From: Bacillota bacterium
GTDB lineage: Bacteria > Bacillota > Clostridia > Lachnospirales > Lachnospiraceae
Direction: 5' to 3'
Length of the DNA stretch: 64,000 bases
NCBI GenBank assembly: GCA_023411555.1
Contig: JAEYOQ010000006.1
Location: 1-64,000 of the forward strand
Shown one piece after another: positions 1-8,487 of this stretch (its first letter is position 1; every line of letters begins with the position of its first letter). Position numbers and translations under genes: made by a program. The notes under the pieces are model-generated. The model was not told the origin of the DNA. It did no database searches and saw nothing but the letters and a program-made list of their open reading frames with translations.

Positions 1-84
1 AATATAGAACAATCAAAGCTGGAGCCACTCATGCCGTGGTCAAGAACACTTCCGGCTGATTGTTACAGTAAGCGTCGCAAATAA
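1..84 (+). CDS. IS66 family transposase, C-terminal 27 residues (partial)
   Basis: Reading frame 1 is open from the window edge to TAA at 82-84 and ends with LEPLMPWSRTLPADCYSKRR. A short tail containing an L-x-P-W-S/N-x-x-L-P pattern is characteristic of the C-terminal domain of IS66 transposases (TnpC). IS66 elements also encode TnpA and TnpB, which would lie to the left. The transposase would act on the GTAAGCG-type ends, one of which is at 114-127. Whether the full protein is intact cannot be seen. Confidence 0.6.
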   Translation, partial: NIEQSKLEPLMPWSRTLPADCYSKRRK

Positions 85-127
85 GCGGCGCTTAAAATTT
101 ATTAGGAGCGTATGATTTGACGCTTAC
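1..127 (+). mobile_element. Right end of an IS66-family insertion sequence (left part outside window)
   Basis: The stretch holds the last codons of an IS66-type transposase (1-84), a small hairpin (67-93) and a terminal repeat. Read on the minus strand from 127 inwards the end is GTAAGCGTCAAATC, which fits the GTAAGCG start typical of IS66 inverted repeats. A related GTAAGCGTCGC lies internally at 68-78. IS66 elements make 8-bp target duplications, so CATTATAT at 128-135 is the predicted target copy. The left end is outside the window, so the duplication cannot be confirmed here. Confidence 0.7.
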
Positions 128-196
128 CATTATATAAGATGGGTAATCATAATAGGAAGTTTAAAAGAGAACTACCTTATCATGTTAGGAGGACTA

Positions 197-646
197 ATGA
201 TAGAAGAACTAGATAATATTATAAAGCTATATCAACAACTATTAGAAGCCTGGAATAGTCGTAATGCTCGTGGCTATGCGGAATTATTCGCGCAGGATGG
301 TGAGATCATTGGCTTTGACGGGAGCCAGTCAATCGGAATTGAAGAGATATATACTCATATCAACCCTATCTTTGAACATCATCTAACAGCTAAATTTGTA
401 AGCAAAGTTAAAGGGGTAAGTTTTCTCGGACCTAACACAGCCCTTTTACGTGCTATAGCAGGTATGGTATCTCCTGGACAATCAGATCTTAATCCTGACG
501 TGAACACACATCATACTTTAGTTGTCGTCAAGGAAGAAGGAGAATGGCGTATAAGACTCTTTCAGAATACACCTGCTCAGTTTCATGGTAGGCCTGAGCT
601 AGTAGAACAAATGACTGATGAATTAAGACAACTACTCAACAGATAG
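197..646 (+). CDS. SnoaL-like / SgcJ-EcaC family NTF2-fold protein
   Basis: This 149-residue protein has the cone-shaped NTF2-like fold pattern. An N-terminal helix with a Y-x-x-L-x-A-W-N motif is followed by A-E-L-F-A-x-D-G, and C-terminal strands end in W-R-I-R-L-F-Q-N-T. This is the signature of the SgcJ/EcaC (DUF4440/SnoaL) group. Members are small stand-alone enzymes or ligand binders and the substrate here is unknown. I chose ATG at 197 over the ATG at 182 because AGGAGG (187-192) lies between the two and serves the inner start. It is a single gene directly downstream of the IS66 end. Confidence 0.75.
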   Translation: MIEELDNIIKLYQQLLEAWNSRNARGYAELFAQDGEIIGFDGSQSIGIEEIYTHINPIFEHHLTAKFVSKVKGVSFLGPNTALLRAIAGMVSPGQSDLNPDVNTHHTLVVVKEEGEWRIRLFQNTPAQFHGRPELVEQMTDELRQLLNR

Positions 647-775
647 GGTCCAGCCTGTACTGTTATATGGTTATGTAATTTATGGTAAAAGTATAATGAA
701 AAATGGGGAATTCTCCGATATATTTTAATAGGATAATAATTACAACGTGATTATCTGAGATACAGGAGGAAGAGC

Positions 776-1777
776 ATGAGAATTAAAAGAAGTAATGTTG
801 ATACAACTTACATCAACGATAATAATAAAGCAGAGAAGGGTAAAGATAGCTCCACATCCCCCAAAAATGAGGAATCAGGTAATGTGATTTATGCCGGTGA
901 TTTGAAACTGAATAATGATACTATATTAGGTAAGAAGATTAAAGCTCAGAAAAATGCCCTGAAAACGCTGATGGATCAGTTTGGTAATGAGAGGAAAACC
1001 GATAAAATGGTAACTGATTTACTGGATAAACAACAGCAATTATCAGAGGATAAGAAATATTATAATGATACGATTAAGAGTCTCGAGCAGAACAGTCAGG
1101 AGTTGATGGACAGCTATGGGATTACCGAAGACAGTGAGGAGCAAAAGAATCTTATAAAAACAGAAGACCAGTACATGGGACTGTATCTGAAAAGTATCCA
1201 AAATCCTGATAAAATGTCGGAGGAAGAGAAAGCAAAGCTTCAAAGTGTCTTTGATTCTCTCACAGATTATCAGAAAGAAGCATTTCACAACGATGCTATG
1301 AAAGAGATATGGCAAAAAAGAGCGAGTGATGCTTCCAATAAAATCGAATCAATCGATTATACAATAACCGCAATTAATCTGGAAAGACTAAAAACGCATC
1401 CGATGGTTGATGCTCAGAAAGAGGCGGAAGATATCATCCAAGATTCAAGCAAGGATATTATCAATACCCTTATACAAGAGGCTAAGGATGAGGTAGACAA
1501 GGAAATAGAAGAGAACGAGGAAAAGAGAAAGAAGGCACAGGAAGAGAAAGATAAAAAGGAGCAAGAGATAGAGAAGGCAAGGCAGCAAGATGAGATTAAA
1601 AGAAGCAACACACAAAATGTAAATAGTAATAATAGCACCCAGACAGCAACGACGGTCGATACTTCAATAAGTCAGGCTCTCCAGCAGCAGATGCTAGATA
1701 ATATTAAACGGATTGCCATCAAGCAGAATATGACGGAAGATGATATCAAGGGTATTGTGGTAGATGAACAGCTGTAA
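776..1777 (+). CDS. Coiled-coil hypothetical protein, 333 aa
   Basis: I do not recognise a named family. The protein has no signal peptide or membrane segment. It begins with a polar, low-complexity region (residues 1-45), then a patch V-I-Y-A-G-D-L-K-L-N followed by long charged helices. The segment around residues 225-275 is almost pure Glu/Lys/Gln heptad-like sequence and is probably a coiled coil. A Ser/Thr/Asn-rich linker follows, then a helical tail. The start has a strong ribosome binding site (AGGAGG, 766-771). It stands alone between intergenic stretches. A second charged helical orphan lies at 16190-16789, but I see no clear sequence relation. Confidence 0.7.
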   Translation: MRIKRSNVDTTYINDNNKAEKGKDSSTSPKNEESGNVIYAGDLKLNNDTILGKKIKAQKNALKTLMDQFGNERKTDKMVTDLLDKQQQLSEDKKYYNDTIKSLEQNSQELMDSYGITEDSEEQKNLIKTEDQYMGLYLKSIQNPDKMSEEEKAKLQSVFDSLTDYQKEAFHNDAMKEIWQKRASDASNKIESIDYTITAINLERLKTHPMVDAQKEAEDIIQDSSKDIINTLIQEAKDEVDKEIEENEEKRKKAQEEKDKKEQEIEKARQQDEIKRSNTQNVNSNNSTQTATTVDTSISQALQQQMLDNIKRIAIKQNMTEDDIKGIVVDEQL

Positions 1778-2182
1778 GGAAAAAAGGCTCAGAAATGAAT
1801 AATTCATAATTGATAATATTTGATAATAATGTTTATGTTATATTATAGTACATAAGGTAAATGAGTAACCCTTATGGGTTGTAGGAATAAAATGCGGGTA
1901 TTGTAAACTGTAACTGCATTATATAGGGTGTAGGCACTAGTGGAGCAGACGGAAGGGCGTATTAGTAGGTTTTAATGCATCCAAAGAAGAATTTACAACA
2001 ACTGCACAACTGATTTATATTTTCAAATGCACTCATTATAATGTTCTGATTAAAAGAGCGGGACATAAAAATGAGTGCATTTTTAACTCATGGCCTTTTA
2101 TATAATAGACTTTACTATATAGTTAGGCTATAGTATTGGATAAATATGGTAATCGTTATCTAAGTGATGAGTTTTACATGAG
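1778..2182. other. Intergenic stretch with a 13-bp inverted repeat
   Basis: No coding potential is visible. A perfect inverted repeat AAATGCACTCATT (2025-2037) / AATGAGTGCATTT (2070-2082) encloses a 32-nt spacer and runs into a short T-run. It could be a weak terminator with an unusually long loop, or an operator. Nothing else recognisable is present. Confidence 0.4.
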
Positions 2183-2626
2183 GTGAAATATATTAGAAAA
2201 ACACTTCAGGATGTAGAAAGCTATCTTAAGGGAATATTAGTACCCGAAGCACACGAAGCACATGCAATTAACCCTATGTATGCAGGTGCTTTAGTTGAAG
2301 AGGTGTATTATCCATTCCTGCACAATGTAGGAACTATGCTAAAGAGCATAGGGTATTATAGTAAGCTAATTGAAAATGCGCAATCACTTGTCTGTGGAAA
2401 TGTTGTATTCAATGGAAAACTGTCTGTTACGAAAAATCTTGAATGCCTGCGGTTTCTGGCGGAATGCGGTATATGCTTAGAAGGTATCGATTTAAATGAC
2501 AAAAAGCAAAACCTGTCAGATATCAAAACCATAAAGATTTCATATCCCGATAACCTATGCCTAATCCAATGGAAGTGCTTGAGGTTACACCATACAAGCC
2601 ATGTGGAGACAAAGCCTGGCAGTTGA
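2183..2626 (+). pseudogene. N-terminal remnant of an uncharacterised protein
   Basis: The frame opens at GTG and reads as plausible protein up to about residue 123 (I-K-I-S-Y-P-D-N), then turns into unlikely sequence and stops. At the same point another frame, from ATG at 2557 to TAA at 2634, continues sensibly (P-N-P-M-E-V-L-E-V-T-P-Y-K-P-C). This suggests a frameshift or deletion junction near 2555. There is no good ribosome binding site. The protein family is not recognised. The piece sits immediately before a headless hydrolase remnant, so the area looks like a deletion scar. Confidence 0.5.
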
Positions 2627-2656
2627 TTAGATAACACGAGAAAGGAGGCTGAGATA

Positions 2657-3115
2657 TGGTTATCGAGACAGAAAGATTGTACTGCATTATCAGTGGCAGG
2701 AGAAATACCAACCTCATTGCCTGCAGAAGCTTTGGACGGAATACCGAAGCAGATTAATGTGGCACATGATAGAAAGATTAGATCACTAGTACTACTGGCT
2801 CCGGGAACGATATGGTTTAAAGAGAAAGGGGCTTTAGATGGAGTAGATATTCCGATTTTAATGATTACTGCAGAAAAAGACCAATTCATATTGCCCATCC
2901 ATGCACAGATTGTCTTAGATGGAGTTGCTGATCGTAGTAAAGTGGAGCATAGAGTGGTTGATAATGCGGGGCATTTCTCTTTCTTAAGTCCATTTCCGGA
3001 ATTCATGATTACGCCGGAATTCTTTCCTGCAATAGATCCGGTTGGCTTTGACAGGGAGAAGTTCCATAAGGAACTCAACCTTGAGATCTTAAGCTTTTTG
3101 ATGAAAAATCTCTGA
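2657..3115 (+). pseudogene. C-terminal fragment of an alpha/beta hydrolase
   Basis: Frame 2 is open here and an internal GTG/ATG-like start at 2693 gives 140 residues. The sequence carries the late part of an alpha/beta hydrolase: a strand-like S-L-V-L-L-A-P, then M-I-T-A-E-K-D-Q with the acid residue, then D-N-A-G-H-F-S-F with the catalytic His. The nucleophile elbow (G-x-S-x-G) and oxyanion region are missing, so the product cannot be an active hydrolase. The fragment resembles the tail of dienelactone-hydrolase-like or predicted lipase proteins. It follows the remnant at 2183-2626 and probably marks a deletion fusing two unrelated genes. Confidence 0.6.
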
Positions 3116-3255
3116 TCCAAGTCGAAGCAGCCCGGGAGGGTAATACAGGGAAAGGCTCCCCATCGCCGGTATAGATGTCCGTGGTGAGGAGCCTTAAAGT
3201 ATACCTTCAGTACTTAGTCCGCATTTGAGTGATAGGTGATATCAAGTACTAATAT

Positions 3256-3732
3256 TTACTTGGCTGTCTTTCTGATAAAATCAATCTCATACTTCAGATC
3301 ACCATATTTGCTTTCGTGATCAATAATGGTACCCTCTGTTAGGGTGACACGCAGAACAATGGAATTGGGATTGTCTTCGTCGCCAACTTCATCGAACCAA
3401 CCGAAGACCTTTTTAAAGTTTGCTCTGATTTCCACATTTTTCTCGTCCTTGACCCAACCGAGATTTTCAGCTATGCCCTGGAAAGTGCACCAATCAAGGC
3501 CGGCCACAGCAACCTCGTTGTTCTTCTCGATTTGCAGCATTTTATTCTTTGTAGCATCGGTGGATATATAGAAGGCACCGTCCTCATAATAAGCGCAAAC
3601 CATTCGGACAGCAGGGCGGGGGTTACCCGAAGAGCCTGGGGAGAGTGATATTGTTGCAAGGGCGATGTCAACATCTTTTCCATTACCGCAACGTTCCTCC
3701 AGAAGTTTAATTGCATTCTCGTATTTACTCAT
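3256..3732 (-). CDS. Pyridoxamine 5'-phosphate oxidase family (flavin-binding split-barrel) protein
   Basis: This 158-residue protein shows the split-barrel pattern of the PNPOx-like family: P-R-P-A-V-R-M-V followed by a strand G-A-F-Y-I-S-T and T-K-N-K-M-L-Q-I. The last elements match the turn that binds FMN phosphate in this family. Small members of this type are flavin- or F420-dependent reductases or binding proteins of unknown substrate. The start has AGGAG upstream. It is transcribed towards the hydrolase remnant, and the MerR-type regulator gene lies just upstream on the same strand with an 83-bp gap, so the two may be co-transcribed. Confidence 0.75.
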   Translation of the reverse strand: MSKYENAIKLLEERCGNGKDVDIALATISLSPGSSGNPRPAVRMVCAYYEDGAFYISTDATKNKMLQIEKNNEVAVAGLDWCTFQGIAENLGWVKDEKNVEIRANFKKVFGWFDEVGDEDNPNSIVLRVTLTEGTIIDHESKYGDLKYEIDFIRKTAK

Positions 3733-3815
3733 TTTGCATCTCTCCTACTTTTAATTTATTTAAGATATGTATATCAATCAAAGCACTTATCCTATAGTCT
3801 AAGGCTTTGCATTTT

Positions 3816-4832
3816 TTATAGATGTTCCTTCTCCTTAATCGGAAATAGTAGATCAAGCTGTAAATAACTCATTTCAGCATTGTGCTTTTCAATGAAATTA
3901 TATAGATTTAAGGTTTCCTCTAAGCCATATCCAAAACCTGTCTCAGTTGATTCCCACCGCGGAGATCCCCAGTCACTATCGTATTTATCACTTGACTCAA
4001 CCCACTCCTTAAGCCGCTGCCAATCCTGAAAGTCCCATTCTCTTAAGACATGGGCAGCATAGAGTCCGCCCTTAAAGGCTCGTCTTATTAGAGGGGATGG
4101 TATCTCCATGTCAGAAGGAACAGAGACCCAGGCTTCATGTCCATGAATTTTATCACTGGCAATTTCGCCTTCCAAGAAAAAGTTATAGTCAAAACCACGG
4201 GCGTCAGGTTTGATTTTTAGCAATCCACTCTCTTTAATAAAGCGATTGACTATTTCCGATGCTTTATCGACACAGTCTTCCCCAACAGCAAAGTTGGCGG
4301 CAACAGTCATGGGAGGGAGGTAAACAATCCGCACATCCCTATCGTCCAGCCTCATTAAATCCTCATGGGCTTTATTTAAGTTCTCCATTGTTAGATTCTC
4401 CCTTGTCTCAGTGAGCTGATTATCAGAAAAAGAAAGCGAACCAATAACCGAGAGCAATGTATCATCGGTTAGTAGTTTTAAACGAACATCGGCTTTTTCA
4501 TTTATTTCTTCAACAAAACGCATCAAAATGGACTTAATGGTAGATAGTGTGGTTATTTCGTTGTCTATCTTACTGATATTCTCCCTAAAAATTTCGACTG
4601 CTTTTGCCGCATCGAGATTATTAAGTATACTTATGATATGCTTGACGGGAACCCGCAGCTTACGCAGGATGATGATTTGTTGCAAACGGTTCAAAGCGTT
4701 CTCGTCGTAGACACGAAAAGCATAATTATCTTTACGAAGACTTTGAATCAATCCAACCTGCTCATAATAGCGTAGCATTCTAGTAGATATTCCGTAGTCT
4801 CTTGACACCTGACTAATGGTTTGTAGCTTCAT
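3816..4832 (-). CDS. MerR family transcriptional regulator with GyrI-like effector domain
   Basis: Residues 1-70 form a classic MerR winged helix (Q-V-S-R-D-Y-G-I-S-T-R-M-L-R-Y-Y-E-Q-V-G-L-I, then an F-R-V-Y wing). A dimerisation helix occupies about residues 75-125, and a C-terminal part of about 190 residues resembles GyrI/BmrR-type ligand-binding domains. Such regulators bind organic, often aromatic, effectors and activate promoters with a long spacer. Its own promoter (4863-4893) has exactly this design. The neighbour on the same strand is a small flavin-binding protein, a likely target. The effector is unknown. Confidence 0.85.
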   Translation of the reverse strand: MKLQTISQVSRDYGISTRMLRYYEQVGLIQSLRKDNYAFRVYDENALNRLQQIIILRKLRVPVKHIISILNNLDAAKAVEIFRENISKIDNEITTLSTIKSILMRFVEEINEKADVRLKLLTDDTLLSVIGSLSFSDNQLTETRENLTMENLNKAHEDLMRLDDRDVRIVYLPPMTVAANFAVGEDCVDKASEIVNRFIKESGLLKIKPDARGFDYNFFLEGEIASDKIHGHEAWVSVPSDMEIPSPLIRRAFKGGLYAAHVLREWDFQDWQRLKEWVESSDKYDSDWGSPRWESTETGFGYGLEETLNLYNFIEKHNAEMSYLQLDLLFPIKEKEHL

Positions 4833-4862
4833 AACTTCACCTCACTTTTTTTTCTTAGGTTT

Positions 4863-4893
4863 ATTATAAAGTATGACACGGTGTCAATATCAA
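4863..4893 (-). promoter_or_regulatory. MerR-type promoter with 19-bp spacer and central palindrome
   Basis: On the minus strand TTGATA (4893-4888) and TATAAT (4868-4863) are separated by 19 bp. The odd-centred palindrome GACACGGTGTC (4875-4885) sits inside that spacer. MerR-family activators characteristically bind such a dyad between over-spaced -35 and -10 elements, so this is very probably autoregulation. Confidence 0.7.
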
Positions 4894-4897
4894 GCTT

Positions 4898-5318
4898 TTT
4901 TTTGCAAATATTAGAAAAAACTTTTGTCGAGATTAAAATATTGCCAAGAATAGTGGATAAGTGGTATCAGCAAGATACATTTGCTGCTACCGAATTCAGT
5001 GCAATTATGTTGACGGTGGTGTTCCTTATGATAAAACAAAAGAAATAAATTATTGATAGAGAAGCATAGGCTTTCAGACTTTCAGTATTAATTATTGATT
5101 GCTGGAAGTCTTATTTTTATCCTACTATTATGGCTTTTATAGGCTATAACGTATGATATTGGCTTGTATGCTAATAATAGAGTATAAAGTAAGTGGTAAT
5201 AGTTTGAGAAATCGTTTATTAATTGCTAGATATGTGCTGCCGTTCAAATTCGGGTTCCTTATTCAGAATATAGGATTAGTGTGGTAAAAACATTCTTAAA
5301 ATAAAAGGAGGAGTTTCA
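4898..5318. other. Intergenic stretch with a possible gene relic
   Basis: No intact gene is visible. A short frame ending at TAA 5046-5048 reads K-I-L-P-R-I-V-D-K-W-Y-Q-Q-D-T-F-A-A-T and looks protein-like, but it has no start or ribosome binding site. It may be the tail of a lost gene. The rest is AT-rich with the ribosome binding site of the next gene at the end. Confidence 0.3.
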
Positions 5319-5720
5319 ATGTTTTCTCATTATCTACTGTTCAATAGGAACTGTGCAGAAGCTCTTGAGGTATATGCAAAAGCGTTTGGTGCTGAAATCA
5401 CTGAAATGAAAAAATATGAAGATATTCCGAATCAAGGGTTTCAGGTAGCAGAAAGTGATAAAAAGCTTGTCCTACACGCTATACTTAAGTGGGGGGACAC
5501 GGAAATCATGTGCGCCGATGGTGAGGACCGTAGTCAACCGGGCTCGAATATGTATATTTCTGTTACTACAAAGGATTCGAACTTAATTGATAATGCATGG
5601 AATTTACTGAAACAAGATGCAGTAATCTATATGGAACTTACGTCAACGTTTTTTGCAGAACGGCACGGCTCACTACGGGATAGATTTGGTGTTAACTGGA
5701 TGTTTACCGGACTGAAATAA
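5319..5720 (+). CDS. VOC-superfamily protein of the PhnB/DUF1338-like 'glyoxalase' group
   Basis: This 133-residue protein starts Y-L-L-F-N-R-N-C-A-E-A-L-E-V-Y-A-K-A-F-G-A-E, the standard opening of PhnB-like vicinal-oxygen-chelate proteins. It ends H-G-S-L-R-D-R-F-G-V-N-W, the standard closing strand of the same group. It lacks the acid-rich metal site of true glyoxalase I, and the substrate is unknown. AGGAGG precedes the ATG. It stands alone, followed by a strong inverted repeat at 5749-5785 that can end transcription in both directions. Confidence 0.8.
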   Translation: MFSHYLLFNRNCAEALEVYAKAFGAEITEMKKYEDIPNQGFQVAESDKKLVLHAILKWGDTEIMCADGEDRSQPGSNMYISVTTKDSNLIDNAWNLLKQDAVIYMELTSTFFAERHGSLRDRFGVNWMFTGLK

Positions 5721-5748
5721 AACCAGGCGTAGATGCTATTAAAAATCA

Positions 5749-5785
5749 ACTCCTATATGTCGGCAGAATTCCTTCATATAGGAGT
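5749..5785. terminator. Bidirectional terminator-like hairpin
   Basis: ACTCCTATATG (5749-5759) and CATATAGGAGT (5775-5785) form a perfect 11-bp stem with a 15-nt loop between the converging genes at 5319-5720 and 5807-6514. T-runs are weak on both sides. Confidence 0.5.
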
Positions 5786-5806
5786 CAGTTTAACCTATAG
5801 CTTTTA

Positions 5807-6514
5807 TTACTTATAGGGTGTCATGTGGAACAAATCATCATGGGTATAAATAAATTCGTTGATATCATCTTCAATTATGGTAGACATCATGTTATAAGCT
5901 ATCGGAGTATAATGTTCATGATCGGCATGACGGGCAATCAAGCCTTCCGTATACTCCTTGTCATGATTCTTATGAAGATCGATAAGGTGAACCTTTTCAA
6001 AGTTTTTCTTTGCTACCAGTCTGATCGCTTCATTGTAATCGTTAAAATAAGCGCCCTTGGCATCTATTTTATCTTCAGGGGAAGGCATCGTAAGCACGAA
6101 GATATGTGCAGCTGGATTAAACTTCAAGAGATGTCTTACTAAAGCATCGTAATTACCGTAAAAAGAATCAGCATTTTCTTCATAATTCTCTTTTATATCG
6201 GAAGGTGTTCCTACCGGAAGTCCGTATCTATGGTCATTGGCTCCAAGGGCTACGATGTAGCAGTCCGTCTTAAAATTAACAGTTTCTGCAAAGGTTTCTC
6301 TCCACTCCTTAGCTTTTGTTCCGCCAAGTGCGTTGTTGTAAACCTCGCAACCTGTGCGGCGTGCCAAAAAGGATGGCCAGTTTTCTCTTTCGCCACGGGC
6401 CGGACATGAACGTATTCTTACATCTCCATCGCAGGCAAATCCTGCTGTAAGGCTGTCTCCCACCACTGTAATAGTTCTGAATATCTGTATCAGATTTCTT
6501 GCGTAATTATTCAT
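5807..6514 (-). CDS. SGNH/GDSL-family hydrolase
   Basis: The 235-residue protein carries the GDSL block I as V-V-G-D-S-L-T-A-G-F with the nucleophile at Ser21. The oxyanion block III is G-A-N-D (residues 91-94), and an H-x-x-H-Y-T-P segment near the C-terminus supplies the catalytic Asp/His region. There is no signal peptide, so the enzyme is probably cytosolic. Family members are esterases or deacetylases acting on carbohydrate or lipid esters; the substrate here is unknown. A perfect AGGAGG precedes the start. It is a single-gene unit. Confidence 0.8.
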   Translation of the reverse strand: MNNYARNLIQIFRTITVVGDSLTAGFACDGDVRIRSCPARGERENWPSFLARRTGCEVYNNALGGTKAKEWRETFAETVNFKTDCYIVALGANDHRYGLPVGTPSDIKENYEENADSFYGNYDALVRHLLKFNPAAHIFVLTMPSPEDKIDAKGAYFNDYNEAIRLVAKKNFEKVHLIDLHKNHDKEYTEGLIARHADHEHYTPIAYNMMSTIIEDDINEFIYTHDDLFHMTPYK

Positions 6515-6915
6515 AAAGGTCCTCCTAAATTATTCTGTCAAAAAGATATTTTAAAGCATAGTTGAGTTTTTATCAATTACCTTCTGGTAGAATTTATATG
6601 CTCTAGGTAAAGTCTTAATTTCTTTCCGAGATATGGACTATGAAGAGAGAAAACAATTCATAATAGAAGCAGAGCGCAGGATAAGGATATTTATATGGAT
6701 GATAAGGTGGGAGATATAGAATTAGTGGAAAAAATTAGTGGAATTATTATGTAATTTATTGTAGTATTTATTATGGTTACATAATCCCAGAAGCGAAGGA
6801 GAAAAAGAATGCCTTAGCTCAGATGTGATTGCGTTAACAGCCGGTATAATGAAAGTGCGTTATCTGCAACAGTGGTGGTATAATTGATATAACAAAGTGC
6901 GCGGGAGATTATTTA
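6515..6915. other. Intergenic stretch between divergent genes
   Basis: No gene is visible. It holds the start regions of the divergent SGNH and alpha/beta hydrolase genes. Two TATAAT hexamers on the plus strand (around 6842 and 6878) are candidate -10 elements for the downstream gene. I see no clear -35 partner. Confidence 0.3.
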
Positions 6916-7962
6916 ATGAGATTATTTACAAAAGCATTAAAGATAACGATAGTTATTCTAATATTAGGTTTGGTACTGATATTATTTATACCGTCCAGAA
7001 CACCGAAGATGGAAGGATATAATAGTGTAGCATCAATACAAAAGGTTGAGCTTGGTGGAATAAATCAGTATATAATGATTAGAGGTAGGGATATTAACAA
7101 TCCAGTCCTTCTTTTTTTGCATGGAGGTCCTGGATATGCACAGATTTCCTTTGCACGTAAATATCAAGAGGAGCTAGAAGATAGCTTCATTGTTGTCAAT
7201 TGGGACCAAAGAGGTTCCGGAATGTCGTATTCACTTAATATTCCTAAAGAATCAATGAACAGAGAACAGTTTATTGAAGACAGTAAAGAGCTGATTGACT
7301 ATTTATGTAAGGAGTTTAACAAAGACAAGATATATTTAGTTGGTCATTCTTGGGGCAGTGAATTGGGTTTATATGTAATAGATCAGTATCCGGAAAAAAT
7401 TGCTGCATTCATAAGTATTGGTCAAGTAGTTAGCGGAATAGATGGTGAAGTGGTTTCATATGATTTTGTCATGGAGCAGGCTCAAAAGAATAACAATGAA
7501 AAAGCGTTAGAAGATCTAAAGAAAATCGGACGGCCTCCATATAATAACATAGTTAGTGATACTATGACCCAAAGAAAATGGTTGGATAAATATGGGGGTG
7601 TGGAAAGGAAAGTGAATACGGTAAATGATATCATCCTCTCTAGTATTTTTGCACCGGAATATTCAGGGATTGATGGATTAAAACTTGCTTTGGGTAGTAA
7701 ATTTACAGCAGATACCCTGTGGGGGCATAATGAAGATGTAGATTTTATTAGAGATTTACCTGAAGTGAAAGTACCTATTTACTTCTGTGCAGGTAGATAT
7801 GACTATAATACTCCGTCTGTCTTAATAGAGAAATACTATAACAACATAGTAGCTCCTGAGAAAGCTTTTATATGGTTTGAAGAGTCGGCTCACTTCCCTC
7901 ACTTTGAAGAACCTGAAAAATTTGCTCAAGTAGCGAAACAGATCAAAGAAAATATTGAATAA
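6916..7962 (+). CDS. Membrane-anchored alpha/beta hydrolase (prolyl iminopeptidase-like)
   Basis: Residues 8-26 form an uncleaved N-terminal membrane anchor, and the catalytic domain follows. The oxyanion motif H-G-G-P-G is at 69-73, N-W-D-Q-R-G-S-G-x-S at about 95-104, the nucleophile elbow G-H-S-W-G has Ser135, the acid is Asp286 (C-A-G-R-Y-D) and the His is His316 (S-A-H-F-P-H-F). The H-G-G-P-G and D-Q-R-G-S-G pair is typical of the proline iminopeptidase subgroup (S33). All triad residues are present. The substrate may be a peptide or a small ester or amide. The ribosome binding site is weak, and the gene stands alone. Confidence 0.8.
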   Translation: MRLFTKALKITIVILILGLVLILFIPSRTPKMEGYNSVASIQKVELGGINQYIMIRGRDINNPVLLFLHGGPGYAQISFARKYQEELEDSFIVVNWDQRGSGMSYSLNIPKESMNREQFIEDSKELIDYLCKEFNKDKIYLVGHSWGSELGLYVIDQYPEKIAAFISIGQVVSGIDGEVVSYDFVMEQAQKNNNEKALEDLKKIGRPPYNNIVSDTMTQRKWLDKYGGVERKVNTVNDIILSSIFAPEYSGIDGLKLALGSKFTADTLWGHNEDVDFIRDLPEVKVPIYFCAGRYDYNTPSVLIEKYYNNIVAPEKAFIWFEESAHFPHFEEPEKFAQVAKQIKENIE

Positions 7963-8077
7963 CCGTCTATATGGTTCTGACGTAAACAAATTCCAAAGAA
8001 AAAAATGACCGTATTTAATTCATATATGGTAAAATAGGTAGCGGATATCAATATTAGTATTTTCGGAGGTAGCATAG

Positions 8078-8428
8078 ATGTTGTTTATAGAATATCCAAA
8101 GTGTTCAACCTGCCAGAGGGCTAAAAAATGGTTGGATACACATCAAATTACGTATACAGACCGTCATATAGTGGAGAACAATCCTACCTATGAGGAGTTA
8201 AAGCAATGGTACGAAAAGAGTGGTTTACCATTGAAAAAGTTTTTTAATACCAGTGGTCTTATCTATAAGGATATGCAGCTAAAGGATAAGTTACCAACCA
8301 TGAGCGAAGAAGAGCAGTTAAAGCTCCTTGCGACGAATGGAATGCTTGTGAAGCGTCCGCTGATTATAGCCGAAGATATGGTACTTATAGGCTTTGGAGA
8401 AGCAGAGTGGACAGAAAAATTATTGTAG
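8078..8428 (+). CDS. Spx/ArsC-family thioredoxin-fold protein
   Basis: The 116-residue protein starts with a thioredoxin-like strand and C-x-x-C (Cys9, Cys12) in P-K-C-S-T-C-Q-R-A-K-K-W-L. The C-terminal half has M-L-V-K-R-P-L-I, the conserved substrate-loop R-P of ArsC/Spx/YffB proteins. The length is normal. It could be a glutaredoxin-type arsenate reductase or a YffB/MgsR-like redox protein. No arsenic genes are nearby, so I favour a general redox role. AGGAGG-like GGAGG precedes the start. It is a single gene ending in a strong hairpin. Confidence 0.8.
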   Translation: MLFIEYPKCSTCQRAKKWLDTHQITYTDRHIVENNPTYEELKQWYEKSGLPLKKFFNTSGLIYKDMQLKDKLPTMSEEEQLKLLATNGMLVKRPLIIAEDMVLIGFGEAEWTEKLL

Positions 8429-8439
8429 ATTGAATGGGC

Positions 8440-8482
8440 TATGGGCAAGTACCATTGATAAAGAGTGAATGGTCTTGCCCAT
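8440..8482. terminator. Bidirectional terminator between converging genes
   Basis: TATGGGCAAG-T-ACCATT (8440-8455) pairs with AATGGT-CTTGCCCATA (8468-8482), giving a long stem with one bulge. Short A/T tracts lie on both sides. It separates the Spx/ArsC-like gene (plus) from the C_GCAxxG_C_C gene (minus). Confidence 0.65.
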
Positions 8483-8487
8483 AAAAA

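Noticed and set aside
2356..3120. 254-codon open frame on the minus strand
   Set aside because: It is antisense to the hydrolase fragment, which has recognisable active-site motifs; its own sequence is unlike any protein.
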